Part shown: positions 1 to 10,990 of the stretch, piece by piece
How the letters are laid out: each line of letters starts with the position of its first letter
Position numbering within the stretch: the stretch's first letter is position 1
DNA from: Dryas octopetala
Taxonomy: Eukaryota; Streptophyta; Magnoliopsida; Rosales; Rosaceae
DNA: 64,000 nucleotides
Reading direction: 5' to 3'
Assembly: GCA_963921425.1 (NCBI GenBank)
Contig: OY992832.1
Location: 20,558,835-20,622,834, forward strand
Translations under genes and position numbers: made by a program
Notes under the pieces: model-generated
What the model was told of the DNA's origin: nothing
The model's database searches: none
The model's input: the letters and a program-made list of their open reading frames with translations, nothing else

Positions 1-444
1 GTAAGAATTTGTGGAAGAGAGTCACCTATCCAATAGTAGAGGTAATGATTACCTAGGGTATTTTGCAAAGATAAAAACTATGGGGTGAGGGTGGTGTACG
101 TGCAGAAAAAATAGTAGAAGAAAAGTGAAGGGAGAGTAAGAGAGAAGAGGGAGGAGAATGAGTAGAAAGCTAACAGTGCTCTATCTTGTTGACTGTAGGT
201 ACTGCTTTTTAACTTCAAGTTTGTTTCTTGTCTTTTCTTTTATCTGTTAGATATATAGTTACACTTCACTCAAGCCAACCATTGAAGCATGTCATTTTCT
301 TTCACTTTATACACTTCAATAACTATTATACACTAGTACATAATCTGCTTATAGTTGAGTCTCCTTTATAGTAAGGCAAGAAGCTAGGTGACTCACAGCT
401 GCATGTCGATCTACACTATTGATTGCAAACACTGGGGCTGCCAC

Positions 445-475
<31 letters not shown>

Positions 476-2351
476 TACTAGGGCCCTTTAGATATACTTC
501 CATTTTCAATACCTCGTTTTAAAATAGGCCCATTAGGTAAACAAATGTGTGTGAGAGGTTTTTTTTTTCACGTCAGATAATGGTTTAGGCCTGAATTTGT
601 GAATATTTACAAAAGATACTATTGTTCTAATTTGAGCAATAAATTAAAAATCCATGATTTGAGGCATTAATTTATTAATTCTAATTTTGAATGTTTTTAT
701 TGATAAAATTTCATAATTTATGCATATAATTAAAAAAAAAATGGTTACCAATTATGAACATCAAGATATAAACACTCAAATACCAAAAAAAAAAAAATTA
801 AACACCCAATATACATATAATATACCTATGCTATAGATTAAAAAAAATGAACACAGTAAGCCTTTACTTTGGATAAATAAAAAAGAGAAAATCTAATAAA
901 AATATAACAAATCCAATACATTACAAACATATCACTAAGTAATTAGTACCACATAGAGCTTCTATGAGGTTCAACGTGTTCACCATCTTCGATCAGTATC
1001 CTCATGTGCAGAGTAAGTGTACTGCGAAACATAATCACCCCATGATACTTCTCCAAAATAATTTTTCCTAATAATAAAAAGACATACACAATAACTATAT
1101 AATTGTATAATTGTTTAATCTTTCATGGACTAATTGTATAATTTGTATTACATAATTTACATGAATATTAAGAGGGTATAATTTGCATAATTTGTCCATA
1201 TTCTATAACTTGCATAATTTGCAAAGACATACTGTCACATACATAATTAATAACAAATGATGTTTAATTGTTCATGGTGACATACTAAATTTTCTTTAAT
1301 TTGTATAATTTGTCTATATCAAGAATTTCAAATTAATTCATAAATAACTTCATACTCTATGATTTATCCATACTCTATGTATAATTTGTCTATAACAAGA
1401 TATAAGTTGATTTATATATTGATCTTATGTTTCCCAAAACGTCATATAACTCCATAGTCCATACTCTATGATTTATCCATATTCCATAAATTAATTCCAT
1501 ATAAGAATTTCAAATTCACAAATTTCAAACCCTAAAATTTCAATTTCACAAATTCTGCAAATTGGAAAACCAAACATTAGGAGAATGAAAGCCCATGATG
1601 AGGAGAGGGAAACCCACCAAAATTTTTGGTGATCGGAGGCTGGAGGTGGCTGGAATAGGCGAGACAAGCCGGCGGCAGAGTTGGTGTTCTCGAGCAGATC
1701 TGCACGCAGGGGGAGGATGGCCGGCTTCGAGGTAGCTTGGGGGAGGATGGCTAGCAGCTGGGGGTCATGCCGGTGGTCTTAGGCTGCCAAGATTTGGCTA
1801 GAGATTGTGCTCTGGTCAAGCGCCAGGGAGGGGGGCAGAAAGAAATCACAAGGGAGAGAGAAAATCCCTTTTAAAAGTCGAAATTTTCACCAAAATTTTT
1901 GAAATTTCCCAAAACATTGCTCGAGATCAATGTAACTTGATCTCGAAATTTTTGAAATATTGAAAAAAAAAAAAAAGTTTAGTGTTAAAATTTCTATACC
2001 CCGAAAAAATGAAATTTCGCCGAAAATTTCAAAATTTTACTCCTCGGATGTCAATAAAATGAAAACAGAAAAAAAAAAAAAAGTAAATAATTGTAGTTAG
2101 AAATTAGTGAGGGGATTGCGGGTGAGTTATGGTGATACCAACTATGATAAGAATTTACTTGTTAAAATATAATTAATTCGGTGAAATGACATCTTTTTAT
2201 ATATATATATATATAATTACTCTGGTGAATATATATATATAATTCTTGAAGATTACCTAATTTATTTATTGAATTAGTTCTTTTATTAATATTATTTGAA
2301 TTAGTTGAACTCAATAAATTATGGTATAACAGATGTATATATTTATAAAAA
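1..2351. other. AT-rich intergenic spacer
   Basis: No convincing gene is visible. There is an (AT)n/(AC)n microsatellite near 448-476, many A/T runs, and an imperfect scatter of the motif CATAATTTG between 1120 and 1410. A GC-richer patch at about 1600-1860 is flanked by fuzzy A/T-rich motifs with AAATTTC and CGAAAATTT, also found near 3750-3860. The patch may be part of an old element, but I see no ends or coding frame. Confidence 0.6.
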
Positions 2352-2533
2352 TGCTCTAAAACTAACTGGTTAGTAAGTTAATACAAAGATAACCACCTTA
2401 TTGAGCCCACTGTACAATGTAATCTCAAAATCCGAACCGTTTATTTTTTAGGCCCTACTTCAAAGATCATTCTTGTAAAAGATCTCCAAAATCTGAAGTC
2501 ATTTAGCTATTTGATTATAATAACAACTATTCA
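2352..2533. repeat. Half copy of palindromic MITE family A
   Basis: The sequence begins TGCTCTAAAACTAACTGG and carries the GGTTAGTAAGTTAATAC block and the core CCGAACCGTTTATTTTTTAG. These match the left arms of the family copies at 55.45, 56.29 and 56.71 kb. The right arm is missing: the copy stops where the duplicated NLR upstream block begins. Confidence 0.7.
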
Positions 2534-3385
2534 GGTGAAGTATATTCACACGCTGTGATAGCGAAACTTTTTATTTTATTTTTATTTCCTGTCACCACAA
2601 TATGTTATTGAATTAGTTGAATTCTCATATGTTGATTGGAATAAAATTTATACGTAATGGATATACACATTTATTGAGTCTATCTTTTTTTTTTTTTTTT
2701 TTTGTTAAATAAATGAATTTATAAAAGCCCAAAGGAAACAAGAGAGAAAACCCCCATCACAAAGAGAAACAAGAAAACAGTAATGCTACATTTATCACAT
2801 TTTTATACCACAATTTCATACTATTTTACATGACATTCATACATTGGACACTAAAAATTAAAAAAAAAAACCTAAAAAAAAAAAAAAAAAAACCCTTCTA
2901 GTGAAGTAATGACACATCAAATGAGATACAAATATGAAAAAAAAATGTGAAACAATTAGCATTATTGAAGAACCAACTAAGAACCTCCAACAGCAGAACA
3001 AAGAACAACACAACAAGAAATACAATCAACACAGCAACCAAAGCTATGAAGACCAAACTAAGAACCTCCAAAAGCAGAACAAATAAAACCACCAATCAAG
3101 GGAGCCAAACCTCTGTATTATATCTCTCTTATTAAAAGTTAGGTCATCACACAGAATAAGATGGATAAATATTATTTATTTATTTATTTCTGTGCATGGC
3201 TCATGGCTGGCTCAGGCTGAGTGCTCATATAAATTAATGGAATAAGTGTAAAGTGCTCTCAGTCCCCACAATATGTTTGATTCTTTGATTCTTTTTGTTT
3301 GATTCGTTGTGGCAATTTACCTGTACTAGTGTAATTACTGTTTGTCACCTAAAAAGCAAATCTCAATCTATCTAGCAATAAAAGG
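2534..3385 (+). repeat. Duplicated NLR upstream block, distal copy
   Basis: This block matches 3969-4604 nearly base for base. It starts at AGGTGAAGTATATTCACACG and runs through TATATAAATTAATGGAATAAG-like promoter sequence to the GTCACCTAAAAAGCAAATC stretch that precedes the NLR start codon in the proximal copy. The distal copy carries about 220 extra bases (roughly 2778-2997) absent from the proximal copy, likely a small insertion. It lacks the final ~60 bp of 5' leader and is not followed by an NLR. It therefore looks like the orphaned promoter of a lost tandem paralogue, or a local promoter duplication. Confidence 0.8.
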
Positions 3386-3968
3386 GTTTGAGGTTTTATT
3401 TGATTCTTTTGAGATTTCGTTTAGTTATCTTTAAATCTTAAATCATAATACATTTGTATATAAAAAATAATTAAAAATATTCTAAATGGCATAAATCCTA
3501 ATATCTTATACCATATCTTAAAGAATATAGAGTATATAAGATTTAATGTAATATTAGGGTATATAAAGTATAGGGTTTAGTGTATAGATTATAGAGTATA
3601 AAAAATATAGTAATTTTATTTAACAGTATTTGTTTCCAGCGCGCATTATATTCATCACATATCACATGAAACCTAGCTACCATATAATTTGGTTTCTTCA
3701 ATATTTTTTATCAATGTAGTAGATAATATGTTAAATAAATATATGGTAAAGTTTTATTCAAAAATTTCGTATTTTGATAATAATTTCCGTCGTTTCCGTC
3801 TAATTTTTGTCGAAATTTTCATCGAAATTTCTTCGAAACCCGAAATTTTATTCTTTGGGTATAACGGATGTATACATATATATATAATATATAATATATT
3901 GTGTTCATCTCTATCGCTATATGCTTTAGCATCATTTCAATTTTCATGGATGAATGAAATAAATAAAC

Positions 3969-4604
3969 AGGTGAAGTATATTCACACGTTGTGATAGCGA
4001 AACTTTTTATTTTATTTTTATTTCATGTCCCCACAATATGTTATTGACTTAGTTGAATTCTCATATGTTGATTGGAATAAAATTTATATGTAATGGATAT
4101 ACACATTTATTGAGTCTATCTTTTTTTTTTTTTTGTTAAATATGAATTTATAAAAGCCCAAAGGAAACAAGAGAGAAAACCCCCATTACAAAGAGAAACA
4201 AGAAAAACCCAAACAAAGAACAACACAACAAGAAAAACAATCAACACAGCAACCAAAGCTATGAAGACCCAACTAAGAACCTCCAAAAGTAGAACAAATA
4301 AAACCATCGAGCCAAACCTCTGTATTATATCTCTCTTATTAAAAGTTAGGTCATCACACAGAAATAAGTTGGATAAATATTATTTATTTATCTATTTCTG
4401 TGCATGGCTGGCTCAGGCTGAGTGCTCATATAAATTAATGGAATAAGTGTAAAGTGCTCCCAGTCCCCACAATATGTTTGATTCTTTGATTCTTTTTGTT
4501 TGATTCTTTGATTCTTTGATTCTTTTTGTTTTATTAACCAGTACTAGTGTAATTACTGTTTGTCACCTAAAAAGCAAATCTCAATCGATCTAGCAATAAA
4601 CTCA
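3969..4604 (+). repeat. Duplicated NLR upstream block, proximal copy
   Basis: This is the copy directly upstream of the NLR gene and contains its probable core promoter and most of the 5' leader. It is about 95% identical by eye to 2534-3385 apart from the insertion there. Between the copies (3386-3968) lies AT-rich spacer with no gene. Confidence 0.8.
4428..4435 (+). promoter_or_regulatory. Candidate TATA box of the NLR gene
   Basis: ATATAAAT lies about 230 bp upstream of the NLR start codon in a stretch conserved between both copies of the duplicated upstream block. The same motif occurs near 3226-3233 in the distal copy. It is chosen because it is the best TATA match in a plausible position; no transcript start can be seen directly. 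Confidence 0.4.
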
Positions 4605-4663
4605 TGCTCTGAACTCTGAAATCTCATTCTCATAATTCCATTTGCAACCGAAGATCGAAAATC

Positions 4664-7600
4664 ATGGCTTTGGAGGTGGTTGGAGGAGCTTTTCTCTCTG
4701 CTTTCTTTGAGGCGGTATTTGACAAGATGTCTTCTCTGGAGGTCCGGGACTTCATCAGAGGGAAGAATCTGGAGGGTGGATTACGCAAGTTGAGGACTGC
4801 TTTGTTGTCTGCGAATGCTCTTGTGGATGATGCTGAGGAGAAGCAATTAAGTAACGATTTTGTGAAGCAGTGGCTCTTTGATCTTAAAGAGGCCGTCTAT
4901 GATGCTGAGGACCTGGTTGCTGACATCAAGGCAGAAGCACTCAGACGCAAGCTGCAGAAAGCTGATCATCATGATCTACCTGGATGTGCTGACACAATAA
5001 CTAGTAAGGCTCAGCAACTCATCTCTGCTTGCTTTCATCCTTTTGACAGATCAGTAGACCCCAAATTAAATGAAATTATTGAGAGACTAGACTCCCTTGC
5101 AAACCAAAAAGGTCACCTCAATTTGAAAGAAGGTGCTAAACATGCAAGACTTTCTACTACTTCTCTGGTGGATGACTCTGGCGTGTATGGAAGGGATGAG
5201 GATACCAAGACCCTTATTGAATTATTATGTACGGACGATGCCACTCCCGATAAAATAGGCGTTATTTCCATTGTGGGCATGGGTGGCCTCGGAAAGACCA
5301 CCCTTGCTCAGCTTTTGTACAATGATGACAGAGTGAAGCGACTTTTTGACTTCCACGCATGGATTTGTGTTTCGGAAGAATTTGACGTTCTTAGAATAAC
5401 ACAGACAATTTATAAGTATGTCACTTTGAAAAGTTCTAAGGATAAAGACCTAAATGAACTTCAAGTTAGCCTCAAGGAGGCTTTGACGGGGAAGAAATTT
5501 TTCTTTGTTCTTGATGATGTTTGGGACGAGAAATGTGATCTGTTTTCTCGCTGGGAAGACTTAAGGCTTCCCTTTGCATCTGCAGCGAATGGAAGTAAGA
5601 TCATCGTCACAACACGCGATGAAGATGTTGCTTCTAAAATGGGTACTTTTCCAACTCACCAATTAGAGAAAATATCTGAGGAGCATTCGTGGCAGATATT
5701 TGCAAAGCATGCCTTCAACAATACAACTAGTAGTGCACATCCAAATCTTGTAGTGATCGGAAGACAAATTGTTCGAAAGTGTAATGGTCTTCCTTTAGCT
5801 GCAAAATCACTTGGGGGCCTCTTACGTTCTAAATTAGATGTGAAGGAATGGGAAGAAGTATTTAAGAGTGAGATATGGGGATTGCCAGATAACAAGAATG
5901 ACATTCTACCGGCTCTACTGTTGAGCTACCATTATTTGCCTCTACATCTCAAGCGTTGTTTTGCTTATTGTTCAATGTTTCCCAAGGATTTTGAGTTTAA
6001 AAAATCAAAATTGATTTTATTGTGGATGGCCGAAGATCTTTTACAACCCACAAACGAGAAAATGATAGAAGAAGTTGGAGAGTACTACTTCAATGAGCTG
6101 ACCTCAAGGTCATTTTTCCAACATTCATCAAGGGATGATGACCATTTCACCATGCATGACCTTATCAATGATGTAGCAACATTTGTATCTGAAAAAATTT
6201 GCGTTAGGTTGGAGAACAAAGACTCAATCAACATTGGGAGCAAAACTCGCCATGTTTCGTATGTAAAGACACATTTTCACAGCTTTGAGAAATTTGAGGC
6301 TTTGCATGAAGCTAAGCATTTGCGCACCTTCCTACCATTATCATTACCAAGAATCTTTAGCAACATCAATGGTAATGTTGATCTACTGCTCAAGCTACAA
6401 TGTTTAAGAGTGCTTAATTTATCTGAGTATGATATTAGGGAGCTGCCAAATTCGATTAGCAAGTTAAAACTTCTCCGGCACTTGGACCTGTCTGGGAGTC
6501 TAATCAAAAAGTTACCTAACACATTGTGTAGTCTGTACAATTTACAAGTATTATTGTTGAAAAGTTGTAGAGAGCTTACTCAGTTGCCACCCGACTTGAG
6601 AAGACTAATCAACTTGCGCCATCTTGATATCAGACATACAAGGATAGAAAAGATGCCCCCACATATGGGCAAATTGAAAGATCTACAAACTCTGAGAGGG
6701 AAGTTTGTCTTAGACAAACACAGTGGAGATAATATTGTAGAGTTGAAGGAAGTTCAGTATTTGCGGGGAAAGTTTTGTATTTCAGGGCTTGATAATGTTG
6801 TTCGTGTGGAGGATGCTTTGGAGGCCAATTTGAGGGAGAAGAAGTATCTCAAGGAACTGGTTTTGGAATGGGGAGATCTTAGTGACGATGCACAAAGAGA
6901 TAGGGAAAGAGAAGTGCAGGTGCTCGACAACCTCCAACCTCATACAAACCTAAAAGCACTCGAGATTATTTCTTATGGGAGTACGAGATTTCCAAGTTGG
7001 GTAGGAGATGAATCTTTCTCAAATCTAGTGTCTGTTCGACTTAAGAGGTGTGGATATTTACCATCATTGGGGCAGCTACCCTTGCTTGAAAAGCTAGAAA
7101 TTGATGGGTTAAAAGAAGTGGTGTCAATAGGGCCAGAGTTTTATGGTGACAGCTGTGCAATTAAGCCATTTACATCTCTACAAGTCTTGAAATTCCAAAA
7201 CATGCAGAATTTGCAAGAGTGGTGTCACCGTGGAGGTTTTCCTAATCTTTGTCAGCTTCGTCTGGAGGATTGTCCCAAGCTAAGCGGGAGATTCCCGTTA
7301 GACTACTTCCCAAAGCTTGAAAAGCTCAGAATCAGGAACGCTAATGTAGAAGCCCTTACTACTTCCCAATGCCCTAAACTCCTCCTATCCCTCACTGAAT
7401 TGTACATAGAGGAATGCCCAAATTTGGTGTGTTTTCCCGATGGAGGGCTACAAGCGCCCAACTTGACCAAGATGGAGATCCGCTTCTGTAAGAAACTGAG
7501 GTCACTGCCAGAAGAGATGCACACCCTTCTCCCATCTCTTGAGACTATATTGATACTACATTGTCCAGAATTGGAATCATTTCCGGAAGGGGGATTGCCA

Positions 7601-8098
7601 CCAAAATTAGAATCACTTCGTATCTATGATTGCAAAAAAGTGATTGCAAAGCGTATGCAGTGGGGTCTACAAAGACTCACCTCTCTCAAGTATTTCAGTG
7701 TCGGCTTCGAAGGATGTGAAGAAGTAGATTCGTTTCCGGAGGAGGGGCTGCTGCCCACCACTCTCACTTCTCTCCGCATCTACCATTGTTTGAATCTTAA
7801 GACCGTGAACGGCAAGGAGTTGAGACACCTTACCTCTCTTGAAACATTGTATATTTGGAGTTGCCCTGAGCTCCAGTGCTTGCCAGATGAAGGGCTACCC
7901 ACTTCTCTTTCTAATCTACGAATAATCAAATGTCCTAAGCTCCAGTGCTTGCCAGATGCAGGGCTACCCACTTCTCTTTCTCATCTAGGAATCTCGGATT
8001 GTCCTTTGCTAAAACAACGGTGCCAGAGAGAGACAGGGGAAGATTGGCCCAAGATTGCTCACATCCCCAACATAGAAATCGATTTCGAACAAATATGA
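4664..8098 (+). CDS. CC-NB-ARC-LRR disease resistance protein, R13L1/RPP13-like
   Basis: Single-exon, 1144-residue intracellular immune receptor (CNL class). An Rx-type N-terminal coiled-coil domain covers about residues 5-130. The NB-ARC domain follows: P-loop GMGGLGKTT at 205-213, kinase-2 FVLDDVW at 281-287, then GSKIIVTTR, CNGLPLAAK and CFAYCSMFPKDFEF motifs, and an intact MHD at 497-499. The aspartates and tryptophan of kinase-2 fit a CNL rather than a TNL. Leucine-rich repeats run from about 560 to the C-terminus, which ends in the GEDWPKIAHIPNI signature typical of R13L1-like proteins. The last two repeats (near 7866-8003) are a recent 23-residue tandem copy. The start sits in a good plant context (aATGGC), and all key nucleotide-binding residues are present, so the gene appears functional. 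In this family ATP/ADP exchange gates cell-death signalling. The effector recognised cannot be told from sequence. Confidence 0.95.
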   Translation: MALEVVGGAFLSAFFEAVFDKMSSLEVRDFIRGKNLEGGLRKLRTALLSANALVDDAEEKQLSNDFVKQWLFDLKEAVYDAEDLVADIKAEALRRKLQKADHHDLPGCADTITSKAQQLISACFHPFDRSVDPKLNEIIERLDSLANQKGHLNLKEGAKHARLSTTSLVDDSGVYGRDEDTKTLIELLCTDDATPDKIGVISIVGMGGLGKTTLAQLLYNDDRVKRLFDFHAWICVSEEFDVLRITQTIYKYVTLKSSKDKDLNELQVSLKEALTGKKFFFVLDDVWDEKCDLFSRWEDLRLPFASAANGSKIIVTTRDEDVASKMGTFPTHQLEKISEEHSWQIFAKHAFNNTTSSAHPNLVVIGRQIVRKCNGLPLAAKSLGGLLRSKLDVKEWEEVFKSEIWGLPDNKNDILPALLLSYHYLPLHLKRCFAYCSMFPKDFEFKKSKLILLWMAEDLLQPTNEKMIEEVGEYYFNELTSRSFFQHSSRDDDHFTMHDLINDVATFVSEKICVRLENKDSINIGSKTRHVSYVKTHFHSFEKFEALHEAKHLRTFLPLSLPRIFSNINGNVDLLLKLQCLRVLNLSEYDIRELPNSISKLKLLRHLDLSGSLIKKLPNTLCSLYNLQVLLLKSCRELTQLPPDLRRLINLRHLDIRHTRIEKMPPHMGKLKDLQTLRGKFVLDKHSGDNIVELKEVQYLRGKFCISGLDNVVRVEDALEANLREKKYLKELVLEWGDLSDDAQRDREREVQVLDNLQPHTNLKALEIISYGSTRFPSWVGDESFSNLVSVRLKRCGYLPSLGQLPLLEKLEIDGLKEVVSIGPEFYGDSCAIKPFTSLQVLKFQNMQNLQEWCHRGGFPNLCQLRLEDCPKLSGRFPLDYFPKLEKLRIRNANVEALTTSQCPKLLLSLTELYIEECPNLVCFPDGGLQAPNLTKMEIRFCKKLRSLPEEMHTLLPSLETILILHCPELESFPEGGLPPKLESLRIYDCKKVIAKRMQWGLQRLTSLKYFSVGFEGCEEVDSFPEEGLLPTTLTSLRIYHCLNLKTVNGKELRHLTSLETLYIWSCPELQCLPDEGLPTSLSNLRIIKCPKLQCLPDAGLPTSLSHLGISDCPLLKQRCQRETGEDWPKIAHIPNIEIDFEQI

Positions 8099-8100
8099 TC

Positions 8101-10239
8101 GATGTGCGACGTCCATGATTGGGTCCCACTTTAATTATTCCATCTCAGTCAGGTACTAATTCTGCAGTCTATGCTTGTAAATTTCATTTTTCAGCAGCGA
8201 ATCTAAAAGCTCTTACAATAGAGTTAAATTGCAGGAATGCAGGTAATGACAGTTATTCTCTTAGGTCATATGTACAATAGAGCCCTTAAATGTAACAAAT
8301 TCTATGTTAAATTCAATCAATATTCAGTGACTACTGCCTAGGAAAACTGCATAAATATCATGTTCCACTGCCTTTTCTATTAATTGTCCAATTAAAGTTT
8401 TCCATTATATATTGAAAAAGTTGACAAATTAAGCTCTACTCAAGTTCCACTCAGGACCCTGTTGTGATGCAGGATGCTTGAAACTCACTCTGCATGCACA
8501 CCCATCCACATATTAGGAAATCCACAGTTAGAAACCAGCATGAATGAGCTAACCATATTTCTCACAATAAGTTCCTTAAAATTCAGAAACTAAGTAGATC
8601 CAATAACTGCATAGACTCCTCTAGTTTAAGGTTTGTTCAACTTCCAATGCAAGTCTTAATTGCATTTTAGATTACTGTGACTTAAGGTTATTCAACATAA
8701 GATAAGTTATGTGCAAGATTCAAACTCAGGTTTAGAAGGATTGCTAGAATATAAGAAGATATGAATTCAAGAAACACTTACTTGGTAGGCTAAGCAGATT
8801 AAGAAAAAAGTGAAGATTGAACCTCTTAAGAGATAAAGATAGAGATTGGATTCACACCTTCGCAGAAAGTTAGAGACCAGAAATTTTTTTGATAACAATT
8901 TGCATTCATTAATTCATAACTTGCGTTCAGGCAATTACATATAAAGAAACCTTTGGAATTCCTAATAAATACCTGGTGCATGTAAAGCCTAATACATGTT
9001 TGTAGAAAAGTTTGGAAACTCACGAATGTATTACAACTGAGGTGATGCTTGTAATTAAGAAATCTAAAAGTCTCTAGTGGCTTGGGCTGCTGGAAACTGT
9101 AGAAGAAATAATGATGTGAACTTAGTCCAACCTCAAAGATAGAGTAGGATTACGTGACCTCTTTTTCCATCTCTTTCGCTCATAAACCCTAAAGGGTTTG
9201 GCAGTGATGTCCTCGTCATGTTGCAGTCCTAGTTAAGATTTCTGGTTGGGAATCTTCTGTATTTGACACAAACATATGCCCACATAAAAATTTAAAGGCA
9301 CATTGCTACAATGAGAAGAGGAAATCTTTAGATTCTTAACTGACATATATAGTACATTATATTGCACAGCATGCTCTGGTTGGACAAAATCTGATCATAA
9401 TTAAGAAGAAATCAAGTGCAGTTTGAAAGATCAATCAATACCGGCTGGTACTGAACTTGGCTGTTTACATTTCTAAAGGTCAGTCACCAAGTCTCATATG
9501 TTTTGTATGATTTTTTGATAAAATATGTCTGATATCATTTCATCAATGAAGAAATGTATTGATTGTACAGTTGATGAGTATCTAATGTTTTTCTGTCAAC
9601 CACAGGCTGGTGCATCATCTTGTTTTTAATACACAATGCCCGGGGTTTTTTTCTTGGTTAATGCTCAGATACCTCTGGATCCCTTCTTTTTATACGAGTA
9701 AGTCTTCCATCGTGGATACAAAAGAGTTTTCTATTGTGTTTGAGATTACATTGAATTTCCTGTTGCAATCCACAACTAAAGAGTTTTGTTTTGATGTGAG
9801 TGAATAAAACACAAGAAATTAAGTATACTTAATATTTTCTAGTCAATGCATGCCTTTTATATTTTGTCACCAAGGTACCATAGTAATTGTGTTCCTGCTA
9901 GATAATTAGTCCATGAGTTGATCATATTGTTGGCACCCAACGATTGATATACTGCACTGCAAAGCTTGAACTTTTCCTCTGAAGCAGCCTGCAATGACAT
10001 AAATTACACTTTAAGCAAAATTAGATTGCCATCCTTGATAAAATCCGTACATATTATATGCTTCTTGTTCAAAGAATATTGGGTTTAAACTGGAGCTTTA
10101 GTAGCTAACAAATATGAAAATTAAGGCCAATTATATTTTAAATGCTTCTTTGTCAATATGAATAGGTTTAATGTCTATGAACGCTGACAAATCTACCCAT
10201 CAATTTTGTTACATATTGATTATTCAAGATATAAATTAA
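8101..10239. other. NLR 3' region and spacer
   Basis: The first ~60 bp after the stop (to about 8155) still align to the sequence after the decayed LRR remnant at 13.28 kb and so belong to the ancestral NLR 3' flank. The rest has no counterpart in the second copy, where the homologous flank resumes directly at 13.3 kb. Either ~2.1 kb was inserted here or it was deleted there. No coding frame with recognisable homology is visible. Introns in a 3' UTR, common in this NLR type, are possible. Confidence 0.55.
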
Positions 10240-10990
10240 TAGATTATCCAATTCTCTTTCGGATACGTTTTCTGCAGTCCATTCTTCTATGTTTAATTTT
10301 AGTAGTGAATTACGAAGCGTTACTTCTTTGTCATGCTGAAACGTATTGAACAGATAAGATGCCCTGTTCCCTTAGCCTATTTCCTTTCAACTGCTTTATA
10401 TGAAATTTATAATATACCTGCTATTGGTTGTCTACCTTGTATTAGTTTTCTATTTAGTCTAATTTGTGCATTGAATTTCTTTAAGGATTCTCTCTTCTTC
10501 TTAGTTATAACATAAGCTTTCACTTTCCTTTCTTTAGCATAGATCAATGAGATTTTGTGCTATGCTTCATTACCAAATTGCTTGATTATTTTGAGTCTTC
10601 TGAACAAACTCTTAGTATTTATAACAGACTGTTATAAAAATCATAAGATTGTGTCAGATAAACAGTAACTGCTGTTTAATTATAGTCTCCATGTTTTGAT
10701 GTTAAGGTGGTTAGTGTTTAAGATTTGACCGAGTTTTTTAGACCAAGCTGATTAGTCATAGAATTTGATAAGTTTGTTCAATCACAATTTTGTATTCTGA
10801 CTTGACAGCAATCAGTAATTGGCAAATCGAAAATGCTGATGGGTTCTACTCAGTAGGCTTCAATCCCAACAAGCCTTTCAGCTATCTTCAGGTTGTGTCT
10901 CATTCTCATTATGTGGTTTCCACTAGGCATATTTTCTCATGAAACCATTTCCATATCTTGTCAGACTTTGTTGAAACTCATTTTGATGGA
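10240..10990 (+). repeat. Duplicated NLR 3' flank, copy 1
   Basis: Stretches such as CTTTGTCATGCTGAAACGT, TTATAGTCTCCATGTTTTGA and AGTAGGCTTCAATCCCAACA recur with point changes and small gaps at 13305-13920. The two copies keep the same order and orientation, which supports an old segmental tandem duplication that included the NLR gene. No function can be assigned. Confidence 0.75.
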
